Positions 1 through 13,400 of a stretch of 64,000 bases of DNA are shown in pieces. The stretch is from Acanthornis magna. Taxonomy: Eukaryota; Chordata; Aves; Passeriformes; Acanthizidae. Below the pieces are notes generated by a model. That model ran no database searches. It saw nothing but the letters and a program-made list of their open reading frames with translations, and was not told the origin of the DNA. The translations under genes were made by a program, and so were the position numbers. The DNA is taken from the NCBI GenBank assembly GCA_036785705.1, contig JAWUZG010000013.1, forward strand, positions 20,865,001 to 20,929,000. Reading direction: 5' to 3'. Positions within the stretch are counted from its first letter, which is position 1. Each line of letters starts with the position of its first letter.

Positions 1-363
1 GATAATAATTTCCCCTGGAGTTTTGGGAATCGATTGGCACAAGGGGTAGTGTTTTCTTCGATATTTCTTTCTGGGCTGCCATGAAAGCCTTTTATTTTTA
101 ATGGATTTTTTATAAATGGAGATTATCCGGGTAGATGTTTCCATGACCTCCTCAAGCTCTAATGTCTGTGATTCTCTGAGATCCATTAATGGGATCATTA
201 ATGCCAAAATCTCACATGTGGAGGGAGTCAGGAAATGGCTGCTCTTCCCAACAAAAGCTAGGAGGGAAAGGTAAATGTGAGGCAGGAGCTCAATGCAGGG
301 CAACCTTTGTGCTTCTTGTGAGCAGCACCTTGCTTTTCCTCATCTTTGTCACACAGGCAGGCC

Positions 364-827
364 ATGCTTAACTCATGGATCATAACTCAGGGATCATGTT
401 TAACTCATGGATCATGTTTAACTCGTGGATCATGTTAAACTCATGGATCATGTTAAACTCATGGATCGTGTTTAACTCATGGATCATAACTCATGGATCA
501 TGTTTAACTCATGGATCATGCTTAACTCATGGATCATGTTAAACTCACTCATGGATCATGCTTAACTCATGGATCATAACTCAGGGATCATGTTTAACTC
601 ATGGATCATGTTTAACTTATGGATCATGCTTAACCCATGGATCAGGTTAAACTCACTCATGGATCATGCTTAACTCTGGGATCATGTTAAACTCATGGAT
701 CATGTTAAACTCATGGATCGTGTGTAACTCATGGATCATGTTTAACTCAGGGATCATGTTTAACTCATGGATCATGTTTAACTCATGGATCGTGTCAAAG
801 TCATGGATCGTGCTTGACTTCTGGCTC
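364..827 (+). repeat. 18-bp minisatellite, 26 units, with 194-bp higher-order period
   Basis: The consensus unit is ATGTTTAACTCATGGATC. Most units are 18 bp; three 14-bp units lack 4 bp and two 22-bp units duplicate CTCA. An 11-unit block starting at 364 recurs from 558, 194 bp later, with the same first three units, so the array grew by larger duplications. Because 18 is a multiple of three, both strands keep open frames across part of it; these are not genes. Confidence 0.95.
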
Positions 828-3439
828 TTCACCAATCTCATCCATTTCACAGCATCAATTAAGAAGGAGTTCCAACTTCCCACTGCATGGAATCGACTGG
901 GGGGTGCCTGACACTTTTATCTTGGAAGTTGCACTGCATTAGTCAAATTGTTCATGTGCATGTTCAAACCAAATCAGAAGTGAAAGGCTGGAATTCTGGA
1001 ATATGCTTGAGCACTGGATTTTTATGTCTATTCCATTGTGCATGAGATGTGCTGAAACCAAACCATCCTGACTTCTGATTTATGGATTAAAGGGTATAGA
1101 TAAGCCTCAGACATGAATATTTTGTCTCATCAGGTTTTGTTTCTAAATACCATGATTAGCACACGATGCCTGCTGAGTTAAAACTCCCCAGCTGGGAACA
1201 AGGCAGTCCTCCAGCTATAATGCATATTTAAAAGTATAATTTTTTTCTGAAATGAAATGGTAAAATAAGAATTCTTACAATTTTTACTTGTCTGCCTGTT
1301 TCTCATGCAGGGGGGCCTCAATAGGCACACCTTGCTACTTTTATGAGTAGAAAAAAAAAAAAAAGAACATTTATAGTGCAGAACAGCATTTTATAGGTTT
1401 TTATCCTTCCATACCACAACCTGAACTTTAAAATATGTTATTCTGAGTCAGTGTTTTGTTGAAACCGGGGCTTCTTAAACCTTGCTGCGACATTAAATAT
1501 CAAAAAAGCATAAAACAGGCCGTGGCCTGTCTTGGAAACGCAGGAATTCAAATCCCACACACTGAGAAGTGTTTTGTGATGCAATTTAGCAAACAGAAGC
1601 CGAGAGTTTGACATGAGGTCATTGCTCAGGTGTGCAGTGGTTAATGGTTCCCAGAGCTCCGTGTCACCGGAATTGCAGTGACATTTCCAATGACATCCTG
1701 GTGGGAAAGGTGCCCAGGGAAGGGAGAGCAGCGCTCTCGTTGGTGACGTCTGACCCAGCTGGGGGGAGACGGAGCCGTGAAATTCCTGAAGGTGGAGGGG
1801 AATGGCTGCGGTGTCCTCCCGCGAGCTGCCGCCGTCCCTCGCGGGCCTTGACGTCACCAAAGGTGTCTTGACAGGGCCGTGGATGTCGTTGGAGGGAAGG
1901 CCAGGGTTAAAAATAGCCCTGAACTTTGGGCGTTACATAAATAGAAGTCATCGCACATAACCCTCTCTGGATTAGTCAGGCGTGTTCCCAGCCGGCCCGG
2001 GGGACAGGGGAGGCTGCTGGCAAATTACTCAGAGGCTTTTGTGGCCCAAATTGAAATGGGAAGAAGCTGGGGAGTGAGAATGCCATGATATCCAACAAGG
2101 AGAGCGCCTTGGCTTTGGTTCATGCGGTGAGGTCTGTGCCTGCTGCGTGAACATGGCCCCAGGACAGTGCCAGGGGAAGGTTTTGTGTGTTCAGAGGTGG
2201 CTTTTAGGGCATGTGGTTCTTCAAGCAGCTGCACAGGTTGGTTTTCAGGAGAGACTCCTCAGCTTTCTTCCAGACTTGTCACATTTGGGGTCTCTGCATG
2301 GGAGTTCCCACACTCCCACCGAGAGGAGGAAGGTGAATTCCCTGCTGGGTGTTTGTCACACAGGGGATGGATGCCCTGGGGGCCAGGGGAGGGTTGTTCC
2401 CCTTCCCGCTCTGCTCCCCTGCTTTCTCTAGTGGCGCAGCCTCTCCCAGGATCACGTTGTCACAGCGAACCTTTCACAGATGGACGTCACCCAGGGCTCC
2501 CCATGCATGGGCTTCCCCCGGAGAGCAGGAAACAGCATCAAAGATTCTAATCTTTTGTGGATTTTTCACGTTTCAAGTTCAAAAGATGTTCCTCTTCTGA
2601 GGGAATTCCTGGGCTTGAGGCAATGGAAAAACCCACCGTGGCACAGGGAGAACTTGCTGGCGTTCAGTCAGTGCGTGACGAACAACTTTTGTCACCGTTA
2701 TTTGTTTTCTGCAGTACTGACTCTGACACTCCTCAGGCATAACACAAGAAATCTGTCACCTGAGAGGCCCAAAGTAATAATCCTTGTAGGAGAAACTGAG
2801 GGAAGCTTCAGGCCTCTCACTTGATATTCCTGAGCAGCACCCAGCACTGCAGCAGCACCCAAAGTCACTGTTTTAGTTGAGTATTAATTTGCCCTGATCC
2901 GATTGCTAATGCTAATAGGATTCAGGAGTTTGCCAAATCAAGGAACTTAAATTATATCTGCTAAAAAAAGTAGCGTGTTTTGGTGGTAAAGGATTTTTCT
3001 TGATTACATTTGTTGAGATTTATGTTAGTTCTGGTCAAAAGTGAAACTACCAATTAAAGCCTTCACTGGTTACTGTCACAGCGGTGTAGTGCAGTGGAAT
3101 AAAAATGAGTGAAATCTTTCCTGTCCTGCAACACTGGTAACCACAGTGGGAAGCAGGAGTTTGGGGAATGGAGGAAATGAGGACTCCCTAAATTAGCTGG
3201 ACTCCAAAAATCTGGTCTGAAACACTACAGTGGGTATAGAAGCAGTGTTTGATTCTGGCTGTAAACATCCCTAACATGGCATTTGTGAAGAACATCTCCA
3301 CTTCTGTCCTGAGCTCCAGCCAGATCCCAGCCTGTTGCTGATGGAGAAATCTATTTGTGTTTTCTAAACTTCTTCCTGGAGCTCTCAGGGCTGTGCTGCT
3401 CCAGCACTGTTGTACAGTGAGGTGATAAAACACCAGCAC

Positions 3440-3616
3440 AGATATCCCAGAGCAGCTGTGGCTGCCCCTGGATCCCTGGCAGCGTCCAAGGCCAGGCTGG
3501 AGGGGACTTGGAGCAACTTGGGACAGTGGAATGTGTCCCTGCCCATGGCAGGGGTGGAATGGGATGGACTTTAAGGTCCCTCCCAACCCCAACCATCCTG
3601 ATGATTTTTCCATGGA
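3440..3616 (+). mobile_element. CR1 LINE 3' fragment
   Basis: It shows the avian CR1 3' order: CAGAGCAGCTGTGGCTGCCC, CTGGATCCCTGGCAG, TCCAAGGCCAGGCTGG, GGACTTTAAGGTCCCTCCCA, then a degenerate tail. Confidence 0.8.
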
Positions 3617-4164
3617 TCTATTCGGGATAATTCACAGCACATATACTGCACCATTTAGCCAATAACATAAACAATAACTTGCTATTTTCCCTAGTCCTGT
3701 ATTTCTTAGGTGCCATGCTCCTGCTAAGCTTTAATTTCCCTTCCCTGTGCAGAGAGCAGAGCGGGCAGGGGGAGGAGCAGCTTCCTCTTGGGAAGCTCAG
3801 TCTGAAATCGAGTTTTGCAGGCAGCTCAGCTCCGAGGAAAGGAGACATATTGTGGGCTGGCTGAGCTGTGCTTTCGTGTCTCGAGGCTCTGCAAGGCTGC
3901 GCTCGCGGTGACACTTTGATAGACTGACACCGAGAACATTTTGTTCACACAGGAGTCTAAATAAGTTAATACAAGTGATGTGCCTTTTAGCCTCCCTCTC
4001 CGCCAGCCACACGTTGTGGTTTAAAATAAAACCTGGAAATCTGGGTGTGAAAATTCGTAGTGGGAAATGTGGCGAGTCCCAGCTTGACGACTGATTCAAC
4101 AACTCCTGTTAATTTGGGTTTGTACAATACCTCCCCTCCTGTGGAATTAATAATCATAATTATA

Positions 4165-4196
4165 ATGATGATGATGATGGTCATCATCATCATCAT
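4165..4196. repeat. (ATG)5-GT-(CAT)5 perfect inverted repeat
   Basis: Five ATG triplets (4165-4179) are followed by GT and five CAT triplets (4182-4196). The 15-bp arms are exact reverse complements, so a hairpin or cruciform can form. It lies 154 bp upstream of the W1 acceptor. Confidence 0.95.
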
Positions 4197-4350
4197 CAAA
4201 TAAATAAGAATATTAAGGAAGTATTTCTGTAGAGTCAGATAGTAAAAAATGCTTTTTTATGATTTACAGGGATTTATTGATACAATTTGATATCTTCGAC
4301 CAAAGCCAGGGGCTGTTTGTTAACTGTGAAATGCATCTTTTCTCCTAAAG

Positions 4351-4499
4351 GTCAGCATAAAATCAAGTTCATCCCAGAAATGGTGGGGCCTATCCTGGAA
4401 ATGACGCTGATCCCGGAAACGGAGCTGCGCAAAGCCACGATCCCAATCTTCTTTGATATGATGCAGTGTGAATTCCACTCCACCAGAAGCTTCCAGAGG
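4351..4499 (+). CDS. DOCK1: DOCK1 window exon W1 (alpha-solenoid)
   Basis: The acceptor is ctcctaaag before 4351 and the donor is gtaagc from 4500. The first two bases (GT) complete a glycine codon from the previous exon, which is not in the window. The exon then encodes 49 residues, [17 protein letters not shown] through [11 protein letters not shown], joined in phase 0 to the next exon. It belongs to the helical ARM-like solenoid between DHR-1 and DHR-2, a scaffold region of the GEF. The open frame runs past the donor to a stop in the intron, but GTAAGC is a strong donor and the next exon continues the DOCK1 protein. Confidence 0.95.
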
Positions 4500-7400
4500 G
4501 TAAGCAGAGAGCTGCGGGCGTTTTAACTTTGGGAGGAAGATTTAGCTGTTCTTTGACAAAACATAAGGATTTTTGTTATTTCTCATTTTTCTAAGGAATA
4601 ATATAATTATGGATTTGCTTATTTCCTATAACTCCTGAGGGGCTGTGGAGTTTTCATCTGTCGGTTTGAAGTGGTTATTGAAGGAGAAATTTGCATGTAG
4701 TAAATGAAACCTTTGGTTATGGCACAGGAGCAAAGACAGATGTCTTAAATTGTCACTGTGACTCACACAAGGAGTTTGCAGCTGAGATAAATTGGACATA
4801 AAGGAAGCCTGATAATGTGGCAAAAGAATAACCTGTAAGGATTTATCATCTCTACTATCTTATAATTCTGATTTTTCTACCATTTTATGAATTTCGAAGA
4901 GGAAAAAACAATCCAGCACTATCAGTGCTTCTTGCTCTACAGGCACTGCGCAATCACAGATACTAATGGAGCATTTTTCTTCTCTTTTATTTTAACCTGC
5001 TGAGGGGAGCCCTTGAATACACACACACACCATCTTTTCCTGATAGCATCAACTTTTGAAAGACAAGTGGAGTGAAAGAAAGTTTCCTGACATCATTCAT
5101 TTGACATTGCTTCCCTTGAAACTTTGCTTATGGATTGAGTTTAAGACCACTTAGGCCAGGCGGGGTTTGGACTAAGCCAACGGAGCTCCTTCCCACTGTG
5201 AAATTTCTGTCAGTTCAGGATATGACCTTGTGAATTTTGCAATAAAGTTTGACATGTGTTGTTTGCTTTTTTTCCCTTTATATTGGCAGTTTTCTTTCTT
5301 GGATGAAAAACTTTATCCTTTGCCATACTTTTCTTGAGAAGTGCTATTGAGAACCAACTCTTAATAAATCTGTAGGCAGAGTAAATGAAAATCTGCGTGG
5401 GGAGACTTAAGCAAGGGAAATGGCATCAGCTTTATTGCTTTGATTTGTTTTGTGCCGGATGGTGTGTGGAGAGGTTGTGAACTGTATTTTGGCTTCATCC
5501 AATTACTGCATAATCATTTTTTCTTATGTTTGACTCCAGTGCTACTGTAAAGATTGAAATGCTCACTGGGATGCCATTTAAACAGTTTCCTGTCAGATGC
5601 TCCCTTTTGTTGCTTGTCATTTTTTATTTGTACAATTATATAGATCATGAAAAATCCGAGGGTAACTTTATAGCTAAATTTATGGTCTTCTATTTTCCTG
5701 ACAGAAGAAAACCAGCTTTGTGTGAATAGTTGGGTGATTTTAATAAATTAATGTCTTAAATATTTCACTTAGGATTTTTTTTTTTGCTGTTTGAGAAGAA
5801 AATTCTTCATCCTCAAGTCGGAGATGTCTTGGGTTGTACTTGACATTGTATTTCCTATGGCAGTGTAGCTTTTTTATGGATGTAGCATTGGCAGAAGTGC
5901 AGAAGTAACAATCCTCTTTTCCAGAGGTTTGGAGTGAGCAGGCAGATTTGACAAGGAATAATCAGTCTGTCCATTTCTGGGTTTGCAGATAATTCAGTTC
6001 AGGAGTTTGCTGAGTGTCTCAGGGTGGCCTTTGGGGAATGATGATCACAGGCTTGGAAAAAGCAGAAGGTTGAAGGAAAGTCTAGGCTGGATGGGACCTC
6101 TGGAAGTAACCTTGGCCTTAGGCTGGGTTGTCTGAGGCCCTGAAGCTCAGGATGGAACATGTCCAGTGAGGGTTGTCTGAGCACTTCTCTGGATGAGCTG
6201 TTGCAGTGTTCAGTCCTGGTCTGTGGAAGGTGTACGTGCCTGTGGCAGGAGGTTTGGAATGAAATAAGCTCTCTTCTAACCCCAACCATTCCAGGATTCT
6301 ATGATTCAGACTTTCTGCTTTTTCTTTCCTGATGGAATTTCCTTGGATCAGCTTGTGCCTGCTGCTGCTTGTCCTGCCACTGTGCCCCTTGTGAGCTCCA
6401 CCTCCTCTCCGAGCACCTTTTAGGTGCTGGAATGTTCGAGTTGCATTTTCTCTGGGCTGAGCAATCCCAGTTCCTTCAGCCGTTCTTGGGGCCAGGTTGT
6501 GCAGCACTGTCCATGGCAGCTCTCCTTTATCTCGTCTCCAGCTTGTCGAGGTCTCTCTGAGCCCTTGAACCAGAGCCAGACATGGAATTCCAGCCAGGGT
6601 TCAACAATGCTGTGTTCCGCTTGGGAAATATTGGCTTTCCTCATCACCTTCTTGCCCTTTGTGTACCTGGAAAAAGCTTCCATGAGATTTTGCTCCGTGG
6701 TTTTTCCTCAGGAATTAAAGCAGGGCTGCTTGGTCTGTAGATTCCGGGCTCAGTTTTTTGTCTCTTTTGTGTTGAAGTGATAGAAATAGATACAAATTTT
6801 GTTTTTAAGTATTACCAGTACCTAGGCAAGCTTTGATGCTTAATGGGTCAGTGTTATGTGCTGCTTCATATCCTTTATATGCAAGTACCAATTATCCTTG
6901 TCCAGCACTGCTTCCAGAGAGAACTTCCAAATGGAATGGTTGGCTGCTGTTAAACTAATCTGCCAGAAATCCAATTATCTAACCTTATTAGTCGCAGCAA
7001 CAAGGGTTTAGATTGGCTCCACTTCTCCAGCAGATGTATCAACCTCATGATTTGTGGGGGAGGAATTGCAGTTTTTTGCAGGCCTCCGATGCTGCGATGG
7101 TTTGTGTGATAAACAGGCAGCTTTCCCTACGGTGGTTTTCATTTCAGGAGGAATTGGGTTTGCCTGGTAAAACCAAGAACAGACAGAAGTGTTTTGTTTC
7201 TTTTCTCCCAGTGTATTTAGCCCTGAGAAAAAACAAGATAAATTCCTCTTGTTTTTACAGAACTGTATTAAGGCTGACTGAATTAAAAGCTGGAGGTGCC
7301 TGTTTTTGTCCTCTCCCTCTGAAGGTGCTTTGAAGCCTTTAGAAGACTTCAAAGTAGCCTGTGCCTCAAAGCAGGAATCCCATCCTAAAATCAGTGTGGG

Positions 7401-10400
7401 ACTGAAGCTTCCCTGTAGAAGGAAACTCCTCCTTCTCCACTCGGCTTCTCCCTTGGCCAGTTTCAGTAGCGAAGCCTCTGGATCAAAGGGAATTTATCAG
7501 AGCCACAGGAACGATGAAAGAGAATTGGTTTGATTGTTCAGGGCCTGCTCAGGTGAGTGGGATGGATCCCGTGGTGACAGCAGGAGGGAAAGCTCAACGT
7601 GAAGCAATCCTTCAGCTGGAATGTGGAATTTGGAGCGTGGCAAGCTCCTGATGGTGCTGCCTGTTCCTCCCGGCTGTGGCTCCATTCCTCATTTTCTGCC
7701 AGCACTCTTTGCATAAATTTCAACTCAACTTCTCTGGAGCTGTGTCCCTGCTGATCCCATGTTCTGCTTGTTTGGAGTTGAACCCATTTCTGACATTTAA
7801 CAATAAATCTCAGCATCACCAAGATGGTCACACCAGCATTTTGATTTTCACATGCTCATTATTGATGAATTTCAATTGGATTGAATTCCCCTTCGTGAGA
7901 AGTTTCCCCTGTCTTAGCTGAATCTCTCTTGACTTTTAGAACCTATTAATTCCTTATTAAGTCCTTTTGCCACTTCTGAGCCCTGGGTTAACCTCCCTTT
8001 CTCTGTGCTGTGGATCTGCAGACAGAACACAAGTAAATGACTCTCCCAGTTCCTGGGATCCCACTGAACATGCAAATTCAAATAACTAATCCCCACAAAG
8101 GATTGGTTTCAATAAGTAACATCTGTAATTACCTACAGTTCAAATGTAAATGTGTAAGTTTTTTTTGGTTTCTGGCTTTTTGGAGAATTTCAGTATTCCT
8201 CCCTCAACTCCACCTGGGGAGGAAGGGAGAAAGGTAATGTGATGGCCTCCAAAATGATCCCATCATTTTAAATGGCAGCCACATCTGTTTCCCAGCTGGA
8301 ATGCTGTGGAAAAATAGGAAAGGGAATGGATAACACTGTTGGGAATTACCACCAACTTTCACAAAAACCTTTGAGCAAAGTTTTGCAGTGCTATTTCTGC
8401 ATTAGAGCTAATTTCTGGTGGTATGATCTGTCACTTGAATTGTATATGGCAAATTATTATTTCCCCACATCAAAATGAATTTATAGCAGCTTGGAGGGCT
8501 GGGAGTCCTCCTCATCTACAGTGAGATTAAATTGTCAGCCAGTGCTACAAATACAGCTTTCCTTGAGGTAAACCCAAGTCCACAAGTGATGAGTTGAGCT
8601 GACACGAGATGGCTCACCCTGATTTATTTGCTCCAGATGGGAGATTGGCACCGACAGAGGAAGCCCTGGATGTGCTCTTTGCTCAAGTTCAAACTCTCAT
8701 CCTAAAGAGAAGCTGAGATCTTGATCAGCTGTGAGGAAAAGTGGATAATAATGTCCTGTAATCTTCCTGGTATCGCCCCTCGAGCTCTCACTGTCAGCAG
8801 GAGGATGTGGATGTGGCTCGTTGATGGTGCAGATATTCCTCTAAGCCTCCAGAGAGAGCCTCCGTGAGTGGCACTGGCTCTAATGGAAACATGGGACATT
8901 TGGCACTTCTTCATTTGGGACTAAATTCCATCACAATAATTGCAGGCCTATTTATGCATTACATTTAATGTAATGCATTTTAAAAAAATAATGCATTAGG
9001 AGAAAAAAAAAGAGAAAAAGGAAAAATTGAGTTTCTCAGCAGATGCCAGGTGCAGTGTCCCAGAGCCATTGGCTTGTGCAGCTCCAGGGTCACATTCCTG
9101 CTCCCATCATGGGAAATAATAAACCTCCAAAGCTTCACAAACCTCAGCTTGTGTTGATAAAACCTTCCTCTGTGGAAAGACCACAGTAGGAATTTTAGCT
9201 GCTGTTAAATAACATTTATTCATCTGGCTGCCATGATCTGCATCACAGCAACTCTGTGAGAAATACCAGGAATGCCTGAAGAGCAAAGATATTGTTAATA
9301 ATCCTTAAAACCCCCGAAATGTCACAAGTCTGGCTCTGTTCAGCCCAAGAGGCCATTAGGGAAATGGCCCAACAAAGTGTGGATTTACAGAGATTTAAGT
9401 AAAACTGATAGTGGGAAGATCCTCGAGATCCTGCATGACAAATGTAATTGTTCTTCTCTATCTGAGTAATCTCTTCCTAAAAATTACATCTCCTGAAGGG
9501 CTGGGGCTGGCAGCAAGTGTCATTTTTCACATTGGGTTAGAAAGTCAAGTTCTTTCTGGGTTCATTAGGGAACAGGATTTTCGTGACTTCTCGGTTTCAT
9601 CATTGTGTTGTTTCAGTGTTTTACTCAACGCTGCTGCACGGTGAGGATGTGTTTGCTTCTGAGAGAGGGTGGATTGCATTATCCTGCCTTTCTGTATTTC
9701 TCCGTCATTTTTTAAATAATGAGTTCATTGTATTCACTGTGACCAGGGACAGCACCCAGGGAATGGCTGGAGCGGTGCCAGGAGAGATTTAGGTTGGATA
9801 TTAGGGAAAGGTTCTTCCCCAGGGGGTGCTGGCACTGCCCAGGCTCCCCAGGGAATGGGCACGGCCCCGAGGCTGCCACAGCTCCAGGAGTGTTTGGACA
9901 GCACTGCCAGGGATGCCCAGGGTGGGATTTTGGGGTGTCTGTGCAGAGGCAGGATTGATGATCCTGTGAGTCCCTTCCAACCCAGAATATTTTATCATCC
10001 AGACAGTCCATTCTTTCTCCGTGGGTACATTATGTGCTGTTAATATCACCTGCAGATGCAAAGTACATCTCTTGACATTTACAAAATGTTGGTACTCTTT
10101 GTTCTCTTGTTCTCTTTGTGCAGGAGCCCCTTTGCTTCTCCTCAGAGTCCTTCGGGGTGGCTTAAGCAAGGGACAGTGATAAAACTTGGTGACAACTGTT
10201 CTGTCACCAAAGTCTGCTCTGAGCACGGGGCTCCCGTTCCCCTGCCACAGGCTCCCAGCTCACCCAGGTTCTCCTGCTGAGATCTCTGTCTTTAATCCTG
10301 TGGATGTCTGTGCTTATTTAATGAAGAATTAGGAATTAGGTGACTAAACCTATTTGTTACAGAGCAGCAGGCCTGGAGTGAGCCTTCCTCTGCTAACAGG

Positions 10401-13400
10401 TCACATCCATTCCTAGCAGCAACAGCTAAAACCCTCTGTAATCATTTAGAATCCAGGGAATAATCCAGTTTGCATTCTTTAAAATATATTCTGGTGGCCA
10501 CTTAAGTTTGCATTCTTTTATTATTGCCCAAATAAAATTATTCTCGAGTTGTTTGAAGCAGCTCCCTTCCCTTCTGCAGGGTTCATTACCAGGTTTGTCG
10601 GTTGTGTCCCACTGAGGGTCAGTGTCAGTTTGCACAAAGGGGTGTCAGTGATGCTGGGGGTGCTTCCAGCAGGATTTTCCAGCCTCAGGTGTTGCCTTTC
10701 CTCTCTCAGAGAGCCTCCAGCATTTTTGTGTTCAGTTCTGTTCTGTGTCTCCTTTTTCCCTGCCCTCATTCCTGTCATTAATCTCCTCCTTTAGTTTTCC
10801 ATAATGCAAATATTTACGCTTCATTTACCAACACAAACCAATGATTCCTTTAACCAAAGCAGTCCTTGTAGGGCAGGAGATCATCGTGGAGAGTCTAAAA
10901 GCAGAGACTGCAAACTCTAAAAGTCAATCAAGCTTTAAACCAGGGGCTAAACGTCTCGCCGAGGTACCCAACCAATCTGTGAAGCATTGAGGCTACAGTA
11001 ATAAAGTGAAATATTTGCCAGCTGATAATTTCCGCTTGCTTTGTTTAATTATAGTTCGAAAACGAGATCATCACCAAACTGGATCACGAAGTGGAAGGAG
11101 GCCGTGGAGACGAGCAGTACAAAGTGTTATTTGACAAAATGTAAGTGTTGATCAGCAGCAAAATTTATGTCACAGGGAAGTCAGGAGAGAGAGCAATTAG
11201 ACTACAATGAACTTTGTAGCCCAGAAATAATTAAAATCTGTTAACGATGAGCAATATTTAAAGCTGCACCTGAGTCAAGGTTTTTCTCCGCGTGTGATTA
11301 ACAAGGCGAACTTAATTGGTTTTTCAGTCTCTTGGAGCACTGCAGGAAGCACAAATACCTGGCTAAGAGTGGGGAGACCTTTGTGAAGCTGGTGGTGCGT
11401 CTGATGGAGAGGCTGCTGGACTACAGGACCATCATGCACGACGAGAACAAGGAGAACCGCATGAGCTGCACCGTCAACGTGCTGGTGAGCAGGGAAAGCA
11501 CCACAAATCACCACCAAATTGCCACCAAATCACCACCAAATCACTACAAAATCACCACCAAATCACCACAAAATTACTACAAAATCGCTACAAAATCACC
11601 ACAAAATCACTACAAAATCATCACAAAATCACTACAAAATCACCACCAAATCACCACAAAATTACTACAAAATCGCTACAAAATCACCACAAAATCACTA
11701 CAAAATCACTACAAAATCACCACAAATCACCACCAAATCATTACAAAATCACTACAGAATCACGACAAAATTAGAACCAAATCACCACCAAATCATCACA
11801 AAATCACCACCAAATCACCACAAATTACTACAAAATCACTACTAAATCATCACAAAATCACCACCAAATCACCACCAACTCTCTACAAAATCACCACAAA
11901 ATCTCTACAAAATCTCTACAAAATCACCACAACATCACTACCAAATCGCCACAAAAATCACCCAAACCGCCCCTGCTCTCTGTATCCTGCGCTTTTAACA
12001 AAGGGCTTGTGTCAAGCAGAGTGTCTGTTGGGATTCTCGGGACAATTTGGAATGCTTAAGTTTTTTTTTCTATTTTTTTTCCTATTTTGGTGAAGGTGAA
12101 TCTCTGAAAATGTGGGTTCTCCCTTCTTTAATTGTTTCTACAGAAAGATTTGAGGAGAAATGTTACAGGGCCTGTTCACTGACATTTACAATTGATGTAT
12201 AAACAACTCTGTGCTGAAAAACACTTGACATACAGAATGTTGGAGTTCTGTGCCATTTACTCCCAAAATTTCCATGGATTTGCAATCCCATTTGTATTCT
12301 GCTCTCTGCTCAGGCCCTGTATTCAAATTTCTTGAAGGAATTGGAGTTACTATTTCATTCACAGCAGGAAAAGCTTGGCTTGTTTTCCTCACTGACAGGA
12401 AATTTTCTCCTCTTAGATGCAGAAATTCTGGAGTGTCCACTCCATTCACAAATCTTTGTCCTGGAGTTGGAAGCAATAATTGTCCCCATTGTACTCACAC
12501 ACATCATGATCCTTGGTGGAGATTTAGAAAATGAGATTTACAACCCAAAAATCAGCACAATGAAAAACAACTTTCAGAGACCCCCAAAATAACATGAACC
12601 GAATTTGATTTTTCCAATAGCACTGTTTGCCACTGAGGATTCTGAGCTTTCATCCCTAGATCATCATCAAAGCTTTGATTTTGCTTAAATACATGAGGCA
12701 CAGCCAGGTTTTATCATTTATGTGATATGGCTGATGGATTTTGTTCAGAAAAGAGCTGAGTAAATAGTTTGCAGCTTTTTTTTTTTGCATCTAATGTGGT
12801 TTGTAGCTTCTTTTTCTGCATCTAATGCAGCCCTGGGCTCGTGCAGTGCAGCCTTTACGCCGCCCCATCGCATCAGCCATAAAAAAACAGTGCCCACTGG
12901 AGCAGGAGAGGAGATGGAGGCATCAAATCCAAAATTGGGCGTTTATTTTTAGTTTGTTTTTCCTCTCTGTGCACATCAGAAAGCATCAGAATGTTTGGGA
13001 AATGGGCAAAGAGGAGGGACTTGGAGAGTTGTCACCAGCTGTTGATGCAGCAAGTCCTGTTGGGTTGCCCGCAGAAAGGTCACCGCGTCCTCCCGAGCAG
13101 AACCGCGGTGGAAAATCCTGCCAGGTCTCCAAGCAGGATGGGAAACAGCAAATCACATGCACCACACACTCCGTGTCCAAGTGGGAAAATTTCCTTAGGA
13201 AGGCGAAGTTGTTTCTCCTTCCCTTCGTCAGAATAGTCGGAGTGTCCTCCCAGGAATTCTCGCCATCCCTGTGGCACACACAGGGGTTGGGTTTGTTTTC
13301 TCCAAGTGGCTCCCAACAGCATCTCCTGATGCTGCTTTTTGGCATCTGAATTTGTCAGGCATTTGCAGATGATAAATTTTGTGGGTGATTTGCTGCTGTC

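Larger units (their letters stand above)
1..4350 (+). other. DOCK1 intron upstream of W1 (partial)
   Basis: The sequence lies upstream of the W1 acceptor, and the previous DOCK1 exon is not present. It holds an 18-bp minisatellite (364-827), a short poly(A) run near 1350, a CR1 fragment (3440-3616) and an ATG/CAT inverted repeat (4165-4196). Otherwise I see no gene, only short chance frames. Confidence 0.8.
4500..11054 (+). other. DOCK1 intron W1-W2
   Basis: This 6.6-kb intron holds CR1-like fragments at 6085-6307, 6345-6620 (antisense) and 9745-10005 and a 25-bp palindrome at 8954-8978. The rest is AT-rich unique sequence with no exon or RNA gene I can recognise. Confidence 0.8.

Noticed and set aside
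666..911. Open frames on both strands with MLNSWI-type repeats
   Set aside because: They are a by-product of the 18-bp minisatellite, whose unit is a multiple of three.
4165..4196. Possible microRNA precursor
   Set aside because: The hairpin is a pure triplet repeat with almost no loop and only 15-bp arms, unlike a precursor.
11332..12093. A 253-codon frame that looks like an Asn/Thr/Lys-rich gene
   Set aside because: Its first 51 codons are DOCK1 exon W3 and the rest is intronic 11-bp satellite. It is kept only as a retention hypothesis.
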